64,000 nucleotides of DNA from assembly GCA_937949995.1 (NCBI GenBank), contig CALFEO010000002.1:1-64000 (forward strand). Reading direction: 5' to 3'. The DNA comes from an uncultured bacterium (GTDB lineage Bacteria > Patescibacteriota > Patescibacteriia > 2-12-FULL-60-25). The position numbers were made by a program, and so were the translations under genes. Below the pieces are notes generated by a model, which saw nothing but the letters and a program-made list of their open reading frames with translations, searched no databases and was not told the origin of the DNA. Shown piece by piece: positions 57,174 through 64,000 of this stretch. Each line of letters begins with the position of its first letter. Within the stretch, counting starts at the first letter, position 1.

Positions 57174-57437
57174 ATGTGGCTCGCATTACTCATCGCTATA
57201 TTGATTCTCGGCTTCGCTTTTCTAATCAAACGATTCGAAGAAAACACCCGTGAACTTAAAAAAACCTTTTTTATCATAATCGGTTTATTTTTTATTTTAT
57301 ACATCGGCGCCACTATTTTTATTTCCTACCGTTTAAACGTTTACAGCGCCGAATCCATTCCCTCGTTACAAAATAATGACAGCATCAAAATAATCAACGA
57401 CTCTTTCCAACCCATCGACCTAACCACAAAACCATGA
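57174..57437 (+). CDS. Small two-span membrane protein
   Basis: An 87-aa protein with spans at about residues 1-19 and 33-54 and a polar C-terminus. The start ATG follows the AGCTAGTGGCTAG repeat at 57122-57166. No family is recognised. Divergent from the gene at 57009. Confidence 0.5.
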   Translation: MWLALLIAILILGFAFLIKRFEENTRELKKTFFIIIGLFFILYIGATIFISYRLNVYSAESIPSLQNNDSIKIINDSFQPIDLTTKP

Positions 57438-57575
57438 TAACAACGTAACGCGTTTTTAACGTTTATAACATTCTTAACGGGTTCTGATGTCTAAATGCTA
57501 CCGCTAAACTCGTTATAAACTTTATGAACGCTACGAACAAAAATGGTTATAAACTCAACCAGAGGCTGAAATATT
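57438..57575. repeat. AACGTTTATAAC-type repeat
   Basis: Iterated AACGTAACG, AACGTTTATAAC and inverse GTTATAAACTTTATGAACG words. The same word set recurs at 58012-58060. Confidence 0.55.
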
Positions 57576-58001
57576 ATGCAAACCGAACACTTCGCAATAC
57601 AACTCAACAAACAAGAAGCTCTTGAATGTCTTCATGCCTTATTAATGCAAGCATTGGTAGACGAAGAGGTGCGCTCTCAAAAAGGTTTGGAGCCGCCGGA
57701 ATTATCATCAATCATCACTCGTCTCATAACCATTTTAGGCTGTACCGATCAAGCTGCGGAAACCGAAACCGACAAGGCCGGTGAAGAACTTTGGGAATAC
57801 AGCTGGTATGCATTTACCAATGAATGGGCTTGGCACCGCGCCAAACAGGATGCCTTGAAGGATCAAAAAACATCAAAGAAAAAGAATCCGTCGACTTCGG
57901 TTGATTATCAAAAAATCGCCGAAAAACTCTACAACACCCGTTTCGAAAAATATGTCGCCGAACTCAATATGAAACCAACCAAAATCAATAAACATAAGTA
58001 G
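57576..58001 (+). CDS. Protein of unknown function
   Basis: A 141-aa soluble helical protein. The start MQTEHFAIQLNKQEALECLH and the middle EELWEYSWYAFTNEWAWHRA give a Trp-rich helix. The C-terminus is Lys-rich. No motif is recognised. It is flanked by repeat arrays on both sides, so it is probably transcribed alone. Confidence 0.5.
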   Translation: MQTEHFAIQLNKQEALECLHALLMQALVDEEVRSQKGLEPPELSSIITRLITILGCTDQAAETETDKAGEELWEYSWYAFTNEWAWHRAKQDALKDQKTSKKKNPSTSVDYQKIAEKLYNTRFEKYVAELNMKPTKINKHK

Positions 58002-58011
58002 TAACTTAAAA

Positions 58012-58317
58012 GCCAAGTCGTAACGACGTAACGTTCATAACGTTTATAACGAGATAAGTAATAATATAGATTAAAGTTCATCAAGACTAAGTAACAAGTT
58101 CATCAAGACTAAAGTTCATCAAGAGCAACCTATGCTTCTCTTGATGAACTTGTTACTTTTAACTTGATAAACTCTTAAGTTGCTCTTGATGAACTTGTTG
58201 CTTTTAACTTGATAAACTCTTAAGTTACTCTTGATGAACTTGTTGCTTTTAACTTGATAAACTCTTAAGTTGCTCTTGATGAACTTGTTACTTTTGACTT
58301 GATGAACTTATTCTAAG
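58012..58317. repeat. 45-bp tandem array and inverted repeats, no gene
   Basis: The word CTCTTGATGAACTTGTT recurs at 58138, 58183, 58228 and 58273, an exact period of 45 bp. Inverse words GTTCATCAAGACTAAG and AAGTTCATCAAGAGC at about 58074-58126 face it, so the whole block can form a long palindrome. AACGTTTATAACG words are at 58012-58060. This is the largest member of the dispersed family in the window. No spacers, so it is not a CRISPR. Confidence 0.75.
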
Positions 58318-58869
58318 ATGAAGCCGAAAATCCTCCTCCACGCTTGTTGCGGTGTTTGCAGTGCATTGGTCCCCGAAAGGCTGATGCCTGATTTTGAAGT
58401 TTCCATTTACTACGAAAATTCCAACATTTATCCTTCCGAAGAATTTTACCTCCGTCAAGAAGCTGCTCGTTTCATGGCTGATTCTTTTAAACTGCCTTTC
58501 ATCGAAGCCCCTTATGAACCGACCGAATGGTACAAAGCGGTTCGAGGACTTCGTAATGAACCCGAGCGCGGCAAACGTTGCGATAAATGCATCTTTCATC
58601 GCTTGGATAAAACTTTTGAGTTCGCCAAAAACCATGATTTTAATTGTGTAGCCACCACCCTTTCCGTCAGCCGTCGCAAGGATGTTAATCAAATCAATAA
58701 AATCGGCTATGCATTGGCCGAAAAGTATGGAATTGAATTCATCGGCAAAGATTGGAAAAAACAAGAGGGTGAAAAAATCTCCCAAAAACGCGCCAAAGAA
58801 GCCGGCATCTACCGCCAAAACTACTGTGGCTGTATCTACTCAAAATTATCCGGTATCTCCGATGATTGA
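58318..58869 (+). CDS. queH: Epoxyqueuosine reductase QueH
   Basis: A 183-aa QueH (DUF208) protein, the alternative enzyme to QueG that reduces epoxyqueuosine to queuosine in tRNA. Key Cys are HACCGVCSA (residues 8-16) and GKRCDKCIFHRL (near 82), the [4Fe-4S] and redox set, plus the final NYCGCIYS. ATLSVSRRKDVNQINKIG is the conserved centre. Together with tgt it supports a late queuosine pathway without visible preQ1 synthesis genes. The start ATG 58318 directly follows the 45-bp array. Confidence 0.92.
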   Translation: MKPKILLHACCGVCSALVPERLMPDFEVSIYYENSNIYPSEEFYLRQEAARFMADSFKLPFIEAPYEPTEWYKAVRGLRNEPERGKRCDKCIFHRLDKTFEFAKNHDFNCVATTLSVSRRKDVNQINKIGYALAEKYGIEFIGKDWKKQEGEKISQKRAKEAGIYRQNYCGCIYSKLSGISDD

Positions 58870-58901
58870 AGCTAGCAGCTAGTGGCCAGCAGCTGGCAGC
58901 T

Positions 58902-59834
58902 CTAGTAGACAAGCACCGGCACCCCCTCATCCGCCCATCTGTACACCCACTTCATATTATCCAAATTCACATTTACACACCCATGGCTCATCGGCCTGCC
59001 GAAATTATTATGCCAGTAAGCATAATGAATATAAGTGTGGCGATAAATCAATAAATTATAAGGCACCGGACCCAAATCATAATTTTCCGGATGATTTAAA
59101 CCATAGCTCCAAGCATATACAACCACCGGCCTTTTGCTTAAAACACTGTGTAAGCCTTTCTTTGTCCAATAGCCGGTTCTTCCGCTGGAAATCAAAAAAG
59201 TATTGATCAATTTTCCATTCTCATAGGCCCGCAATCTTTGTTCTTTAAGGTTAACGGTAATATGCTTGCCGCTCGTCGTGGAAGCAAATTCAGCTTGTGG
59301 AAATTCCGCTCCTTTGGGATCCTCAATTACATATTCATAATCCGAATAATGGATGGGATATTCATATAACTGCTTGCTTTCGACTTCAATCGCGCCTTTG
59401 ATGTATTCCAAAATATCCTCTGTCGATTTTAATGCTTGTCTTTTATAAGCTCTTTTTTGTACATGCCAAAGCAATGTCGGGTTGTTTGAGTCATGCACTA
59501 TTCCCATCAAACCTATTCTGTACCGTTTTGAAATTTCAACTTCCGTACCGGCCTCGGGAACAGCCAAAATTTCCGGCCATGTTTTAATTTGAGCTAAACT
59601 CAAAAGCCGCTCAAACAACTTATCATCTTTTGCACTGATCTGATATCTCCGCGATTCTACCGGATCTATATACCAAATTCTGCCCGTTTCTTTTTCTTTA
59701 ACAAAATCACCTGCCAAATCTCCACTCGAATAAGTCCAAGCCCTGGCTTCGGCTGATTCAACCGCACCGATCAAACCAAACGCAAAAACAGCAGTAACGG
59801 CAACCGTGATGCTTAAATATCTTGATAACTTCAT
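58902..59834 (-). CDS. Secreted L,D-transpeptidase (YkuD)
   Basis: A 310-aa protein with a signal peptide (MKLSRYLSITVAVTAVFAFG, likely cleavage after VESAEA). The middle 150 residues contain paired small beta repeats (GRIWYIDPVESRRYQISAKD and a second weaker one). The C-terminal YkuD domain has KHITVNLKEQRLRAYENGKL, ISSGRTGYWTKKG and the active-site SHGCVNV. It forms 3-3 murein crosslinks or anchors proteins. I start at ATG 59832-59834 because the signal peptide then begins properly; the frame is open 24 codons further. Confidence 0.88.
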   Translation of the reverse strand: MKLSRYLSITVAVTAVFAFGLIGAVESAEARAWTYSSGDLAGDFVKEKETGRIWYIDPVESRRYQISAKDDKLFERLLSLAQIKTWPEILAVPEAGTEVEISKRYRIGLMGIVHDSNNPTLLWHVQKRAYKRQALKSTEDILEYIKGAIEVESKQLYEYPIHYSDYEYVIEDPKGAEFPQAEFASTTSGKHITVNLKEQRLRAYENGKLINTFLISSGRTGYWTKKGLHSVLSKRPVVVYAWSYGLNHPENYDLGPVPYNLLIYRHTYIHYAYWHNNFGRPMSHGCVNVNLDNMKWVYRWADEGVPVLVY

Positions 59835-60010
59835 ATTGCCGATATTATACAAAAAGACATTGCCGCTGTCTAATAAACAATAGCTTAATAATAAAACAAT
59901 AATCAATCATCTGGACAATTAACATATCTTATTGTACAATTCCGCCCGTCTTAATTCTTAAACAACAAAATTAATCATTAATCGGTCTTTTCAACTTTGT
60001 TGGAAAAAAT

Positions 60011-61423
60011 ATGAACAAAAAACTCTTTTTGTTATCAATTTTTGCATTATTTATACCATTTGCCGTTCGAGCCGCGGAGCATGCTTCAAACGGATCCGAC
60101 GCGCACGGAACCAGCCACGCTGTTATAGCGCTTGCATTTGTTTCTCTGGTTGTCGTATTGGCTAAAATGGCCGGTTCAATCGCGGAAAAATTCAACCAAG
60201 TCTCAGTTCTGGGCGAATTACTGTTGGGCGTTTTATTGGGTATTCCTGTTTTATTCGGCATCTATTTTTTCGATAATTTCAAAACCGACGAATTAGTGCT
60301 TTTATTTTCCGAATTTGCCGTAATTCTCTTACTGTTCCAAACCGGCCTTGAATCCGATTTACACAAAATGAGCAAAGTCGGGGTACCCGCCATGCTGGTG
60401 GCTGTTATCGGCGTGATAGCACCCTTCCTCTTGGGCATGTATGTTGTCGGCCCTTGGCTGATGCCCGGATTATCAACCAACGCCTACTTGTTCTTGGGTG
60501 CAACCTTAACCGCTACTTCCGTTGGTATTACGGCGCGCGTTTTCAAGGATCTTAAAATGCTTCAATCGCGCAATTCGCAAATAGTATTGGGTGCGGCGGT
60601 GATTGACGATGTTTTGGGTTTGTTGATTTTAGCTGTTGTTGCGGCCATGGTTACCGCCGGTCATGTCAGTGCCGGTCAAGTAGCTTGGATTGCCGGCAAA
60701 GCCATTGTCTTCCTGGGTCTATCAATCGCTCTCGGCCGAGTCTTGGCGCCTCATATCGGCACCGTCCTTTCAAAAGTTAGAGCAGATATAGGCATGAAAA
60801 TGGCCATGGCTCTATTATTTTGCTTGGGCTATGCATATCTCGCCACTTTGGTTGGATTGGCGCCCATAGTCGGTGCTTTTGCGGCCGGTTTATTGCTGGA
60901 CCCTGTCCATTTTCACCGCTTCCGCTCCCCTCGCCTTATTCGCGACATCGAATCATCCATTGAAAAATGCCAAGAGCAAGATACTAAAGCTTGTTTACTT
61001 GAAGCTGTCGAAAAACACCGTCATCGACATATTGAAGATCTTATCGAAGGTATCGCCCAATGGATAGTTCCCGTCTTCTTTGTCATCACCGGCCTGCAAG
61101 TCAATCTTTCGGTTTTGGCCAATGTCAATGTTTTATTGGTTGCTTTGGGCCTAACCGTGGCCGCCATAATCGGAAAACTCGTGGCCGGTTTCGCGGCAGG
61201 CAAAGGAACAAGCTGGCTGGCGGTTGGCGTTGGCATGATACCCCGCGGCGAAGTGGGCTTAATCTTCGCCAATGTGGGCAAAGCCTTGGGAGTGGTCAAC
61301 GATGAGGCTTTTGCCGCCATTGTCATCATGATAATTATTACCACAATCTTTACTCCCATGGTTTTGCCGATGGTCGCCAGAATGAATTCCAAAAAACCCG
61401 CCGAGCAAACCGCATCCGCATAA
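60011..61423 (+). CDS. CPA2-type cation/proton antiporter
   Basis: A 470-aa protein with an N-terminal signal-like segment (LFLLSIFALFIPFAVRA) and about 12 transmembrane helices. The ion-binding Asp pair is in GAAVIDDVLGLLILAVV near residue 195. Other family features are SEFAVILLLFQTGLESDLHK, TSVGITARVFKDLK and VGMIPRGEVGLIFANVG near residue 415. It exchanges Na+ or K+ for H+. An 80-residue polar insert (FHRFRSPRLIRDIE to HRHRHIEDLIEG) lies before the last helices. It ends at an intrinsic terminator. Confidence 0.88.
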   Translation: MNKKLFLLSIFALFIPFAVRAAEHASNGSDAHGTSHAVIALAFVSLVVVLAKMAGSIAEKFNQVSVLGELLLGVLLGIPVLFGIYFFDNFKTDELVLLFSEFAVILLLFQTGLESDLHKMSKVGVPAMLVAVIGVIAPFLLGMYVVGPWLMPGLSTNAYLFLGATLTATSVGITARVFKDLKMLQSRNSQIVLGAAVIDDVLGLLILAVVAAMVTAGHVSAGQVAWIAGKAIVFLGLSIALGRVLAPHIGTVLSKVRADIGMKMAMALLFCLGYAYLATLVGLAPIVGAFAAGLLLDPVHFHRFRSPRLIRDIESSIEKCQEQDTKACLLEAVEKHRHRHIEDLIEGIAQWIVPVFFVITGLQVNLSVLANVNVLLVALGLTVAAIIGKLVAGFAAGKGTSWLAVGVGMIPRGEVGLIFANVGKALGVVNDEAFAAIVIMIIITTIFTPMVLPMVARMNSKKPAEQTASA

Positions 61424-61440
61424 CAAAAAAATGATCGGAA

Positions 61441-61470
61441 CAAAAATCCCCGCATACCGGGGATTTTAAT
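61441..61470 (+). terminator. Rho-independent terminator
   Basis: AAAATCCCCG-CATAC-CGGGGATTTT, a perfect 10-bp stem with the T-rich side at the 3' end, just after the antiporter gene. Confidence 0.85.
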
Positions 61471-61509
61471 TTAATTAATGCTTCTCGAGCTATTGACATT
61501 ATCTCAATT

Positions 61510-61645
61510 ATAAGTTCATCAAGTTTAAAGTTCATCAAGAGAAGCTTAAGTAACTCTTGATGAACTTTAGACTTTCAACTTGATGAACTACTTTTGTTAC
61601 TCTTGACGAACTTTTTACTTTTAACTTGATGAACTTATTATTCCC
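61510..61645. repeat. Palindromic TTCATCAAG/CTTGATGAAC element
   Basis: AAGTTCATCAAG words on the left and CTCTTGATGAACTTTAGACT, CTCTTGACGAAC and CTTGATGAACTT words on the right, in the gap between the antiporter and the CofE-like gene. Confidence 0.65.
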
Positions 61646-61652
61646 GCGCCGT

Positions 61653-62363
61653 TCAAAAATTAATTTGTTTAATCTTCTCAAAAAGAGGCTGATACAAATC
61701 TTCTTTAACATCAATATCCAATTCATGTTTATTGATTTTATCGGTAAACAGAACTTCCGCGCCCGATATTAAGGCCAATGGCCTCTGTTCCGCCACTTCT
61801 CCCATGCACAATACCGCGCCCATAGCCAAACTATCCGCAACATCAACGCGCGAATATTTGATAATTCTGCCAAAAATATCTTTTTTACCGATATAATTGC
61901 GCACGCCCTTAAATCCGGCGTAGCCCAGAGAAACCCCCACAATACCCGCCCTAAGAGGCAAATATCTGCTGTCGGTAATCAAAACACCCAATTTCGTTAA
62001 TCTGTGCTTAGCAATTAGATACTTACGAATTTGATGCGCCGTCTTATAACTGTCTTTCGGCAATAAAATCGTCATTCCATTGGCATTGGAGCGATCCAAC
62101 CCGGCCGAAGACATCACGGTATTATCCTTGATTGTTAACCAAGTATACTTGGTCTTCATGGCATATTGACTTTCGGCTTTAATAACTTTCACTCTTTGAT
62201 TTTCATCATCGATCCGCATCACTCTTCCCTCAGCCAATGCCGCAATTTTCGAAGTTATTACAATAATATCCCCATCATTGATTTTTTTAATGTTTTTCGT
62301 GATAAAATCAATCAAACTTTCATTAGCTTTAAAAACACCTGTCTTAATAGCCTGTATTTTCAT
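61653..62363 (-). CDS. CofE-like gamma-glutamyl ligase paralogue 2
   Basis: A 236-aa protein of the CofE (coenzyme F420-0:L-glutamate ligase) family. Family blocks are GDIIVITSKIAALAEGR near residue 35, SSAGLDRSNANG near 90, LPLRAGIVGVSLGYAGFKGV near 133, DIFGRIIKYSRVDVADSLA near 165 and ALCMGEVAEQRPLALI-type sequence near 187. Known members add glutamate to F420-0. No F420 biosynthesis gene is in the window, so another substrate is likely. Its start overlaps the neighbouring paralogue's stop by 4 nt. Confidence 0.8.
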   Translation of the reverse strand: MKIQAIKTGVFKANESLIDFITKNIKKINDGDIIVITSKIAALAEGRVMRIDDENQRVKVIKAESQYAMKTKYTWLTIKDNTVMSSAGLDRSNANGMTILLPKDSYKTAHQIRKYLIAKHRLTKLGVLITDSRYLPLRAGIVGVSLGYAGFKGVRNYIGKKDIFGRIIKYSRVDVADSLAMGAVLCMGEVAEQRPLALISGAEVLFTDKINKHELDIDVKEDLYQPLFEKIKQINF

Positions 62364-63088
62364 ATTTCAAAATGTCTTTTGCCTTTTATCAATCTGATTT
62401 TTTTTATTTTTTCAAACAGTGGTTGATATCGATCATCCTTCACATCAATCAACAGTTCTTTCTTATTGATTTTGTCAATAAATTTAACCTCGGCATCTTC
62501 AATTATCGCCAACGGACGCCTTTCAGACCCTTCGCCCATGGCTAAAACCGCAATCCCCGCCAAACTATCGGCGACATCGGTTCGGGCTGATTTTATGGGT
62601 CTGCCAAAAATATCATTTTTACCTTTATGAAATTCCAAACCCCTAAAACCGGCATAACCCAAAGCCACACCGGTAATACCGGCTCTAAGAGGCAGTAAAC
62701 GACTGTCAGTGATAATAACTCCGATTTTTTTCAACTTATACCGCTTCATCAATTTTTTACGCAATTCAGCCGCCGTTTGGAAACTGTCTTTCGGCAATAA
62801 AATCAATTTACCCTGCGCATTGGATTCATCCACTCCCGCTGCCGACATAACCATTCCTTCACGAATTGTAAGCCAAGCATATTTTGTACGCATGGCGTAT
62901 TGACTCTCTTGTTTTATAATCTTTTCTTTAGTGAATTCATCCGTTATCAACACCGTGCGCCTTTCCGCCAGAGAAACAATTTTTTGTGTTACAGCCAATA
63001 TCGACCCTTCTTTGATTGTTTTTATATTTGATTCAATAAAAAAAGCCAAATCATCGCCTTCTTTAAAAATATTGGTCTTTATGGGCAT
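62360..63088 (-). CDS. CofE-like gamma-glutamyl ligase paralogue 1
   Basis: A 242-aa paralogue of the next gene (ATG at 63086-63088; the frame is open 3 codons further). It has the same blocks in the same order: SILAVTQKIVSLAERR, SAAGVDESNAQGKLILLPKD, LPLRAGITGVALGYAGFRGL, DIFGRPIKSARTDVADSLAG and MGEGSERRPLAII. The two are tandem and translationally coupled, so they may form a heterodimer or act in sequence. The putative metal and GTP residues appear conserved in both. The reaction in this host is unknown. Confidence 0.8.
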   Translation of the reverse strand: MPIKTNIFKEGDDLAFFIESNIKTIKEGSILAVTQKIVSLAERRTVLITDEFTKEKIIKQESQYAMRTKYAWLTIREGMVMSAAGVDESNAQGKLILLPKDSFQTAAELRKKLMKRYKLKKIGVIITDSRLLPLRAGITGVALGYAGFRGLEFHKGKNDIFGRPIKSARTDVADSLAGIAVLAMGEGSERRPLAIIEDAEVKFIDKINKKELLIDVKDDRYQPLFEKIKKIRLIKGKRHFEI

Positions 63089-63142
63089 TATTATCATTAA
63101 GTATAATTAGACCCTTTTATAAAAATACTGTCAATCAGTCAT

Positions 63143-64000
63143 TTAAGCAAACAACAGCAGTGTCGTAAAACCTATTACAAACAATGTGTGCGCAATAACC
63201 GAAACTCGCTGAACATGAACCTTGATCAAAATCTTCATCAACAGAGCCGCCAGTAAAAACATTATCACGTAAACATAGACCCTTTTAACCTTATCATTCA
63301 AATTATCAATACTGAAAAAACCAAACAATTTCATTTCTTTGGATTTAGCCTCGCTGAAGATAAAGAAATCCTGTACTGATAAATCGGGCGCAACTATTAC
63401 CGCCGGCTGTACACTCGTACCTCCTTGTTCATCCCTAATCACCACCTGCATCGACTCACCGTTTTTATTATAATGTGATGACCCGGCAATCTCACCCTTC
63501 CAAACTTCTTCACCTGTTTCCTTTTTCAGATCCACCCACTCTGAACCCATTTGCACCGCAACGGTTTTCGCGTCATCGGTTGCAACCGTAACTTCATATG
63601 TTCCTTTTTCCACTTTGGGAGTTACTTGCGTTTGAACCTTCTCCGTCACATCCACTTTAGCAATAACATCGCTTTCTTCTCCAAAACTGATACTTTCCGA
63701 TGGCGGAACACTGTCATCTGTGGCTGAATTTATTAAAACCTTTTCCATCTGTATTTGTTCTTCCTCGTTTTGTTTCAGAACCGTTACACCTGTGGTTGTA
63801 TTTTCCGTTGGATCCGTTTGATTGATTGTCGTGGGCGCCACTAAAGATTCTACCGGTGGATCCGGTTCTTTGGGTCTGCCAAAAAACTGCACTACAATCG
63901 TTGATGGATAACCGTCATATTCACCGTTAACAACCCCCACACCTATTTCCGTAAATTCCGCTTTCACTATATTGGCTCTATGAGTCGGACTCGCCAACCA
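63143..64000 (-). CDS. C-terminal part of a CAP-domain (SCP-like) surface protein, cut by the window end
   Basis: The gene runs off the right edge. The visible N-terminal residues WLASPTHRANIV, then FTEIGVGVVNGEYDGYPSTI and VVQFFGRP, are the conserved end of a CAP/SCP domain. A Thr/Pro/Glu-rich linker follows, then a beta domain near residues 115-190 (VDVTEKVQTQVTPKVEKGTY, SHYNKNGESMQVVIRDEQGG). Two C-terminal membrane spans (about 240-262 and 266-283) end the protein. It is probably anchored on the outer face of the membrane. Bacterial CAP proteins have poorly known roles. Confidence 0.75.
   Translation of the reverse strand, partial: WLASPTHRANIVKAEFTEIGVGVVNGEYDGYPSTIVVQFFGRPKEPDPPVESLVAPTTINQTDPTENTTTGVTVLKQNEEEQIQMEKVLINSATDDSVPPSESISFGEESDVIAKVDVTEKVQTQVTPKVEKGTYEVTVATDDAKTVAVQMGSEWVDLKKETGEEVWKGEIAGSSHYNKNGESMQVVIRDEQGGTSVQPAVIVAPDLSVQDFFIFSEAKSKEMKLFGFFSIDNLNDKVKRVYVYVIMFLLAALLMKILIKVHVQRVSVIAHTLFVIGFTTLLLFA

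Noticed and set aside
58138..58316. Regular 45-bp repeats as a CRISPR array
   Set aside because: Units are directly adjacent with no variable spacers, no cas genes are present, and the words belong to a dispersed palindromic family.
1..64000. Alternative genetic code (TGA as Gly or Trp) as in some CPR lineages
   Set aside because: Many genes end at TGA with short overlaps to the next start, and no recognised protein has an in-frame TGA.

Overview
The window looks like a chromosome segment of a small-genome bacterium of the Candidate Phyla Radiation (Patescibacteria, probably Parcubacteria-like) carrying an integrated tailed phage. Reasons for the host call are inference from content: compact host genes with poor Shine-Dalgarno sites, standard stop codons (TGA is used as stop), a basic murein and cell-shape gene set with few biosynthetic genes, and intergenic regions packed with iterated short palindromic words. 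No 16S rRNA or ribosomal protein is present, so the phylum is not proven.

Layout. (1) 1-7.66 kb, host: corrinoid adenosyltransferase, a six-span membrane protein, an acidic protein, RmuC, a DUF218 protein, an AlkD-like DNA glycosylase, a CPBP membrane protease and a secreted protein. All but the acidic protein are on the + strand. (2) 7.66-39.17 kb, prophage of about 31.5 kb bounded by an 18-bp perfect direct repeat (7660-7677 and 39156-39173). Every phage gene is on the + strand: ERF recombinase, replication initiator with iteron-like repeats, small genes and an HNH nuclease; then TerS, TerL, portal-MuF fusion, protease, HK97-fold capsid, connectors and tail tube; then exported or fibre-like proteins, holin, endolysin and accessory genes; then tail assembly chaperone with -1 frameshift, tape measure, a moron with its own promoter and terminator, baseplate and tail-tip proteins. 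The order points to a siphovirus. No integrase or repressor is recognisable. (3) 39.2-64 kb, host: ftsQ, a FemX-DegT-transglutaminase group, serS, greA, the mrdA-mreDCB cluster, a DciA-like gene, a UvrD-nuclease fusion, tgt and a large membrane protein, all on the - strand. After 57 kb strands mix: small genes, queH, an L,D-transpeptidase, a cation/proton antiporter, two CofE-like paralogues and the end of a CAP-domain protein.

How it fits together. Host genes left of the prophage run rightward and those on the right run leftward, so the prophage sits where transcription converges. Together with the missing integrase and a repeat that resembles half of a dif site, this suggests a terminus-integrating, Xer-exploiting phage (inference).

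The most unusual part is the phage's non-coding content. I count about ten intergenic segments that fold into long-stem, multi-branched RNAs. Several have GAAA or UACG tetraloops. One is a complete promoter / three-way junction / terminator unit ending 5 nt before a start codon. One lies directly 5' of an odd initiator-like tRNA-Met. A 13-nt hairpin motif recurs before two different phage genes. These are the best candidates for something undescribed. All foldings were done by eye.
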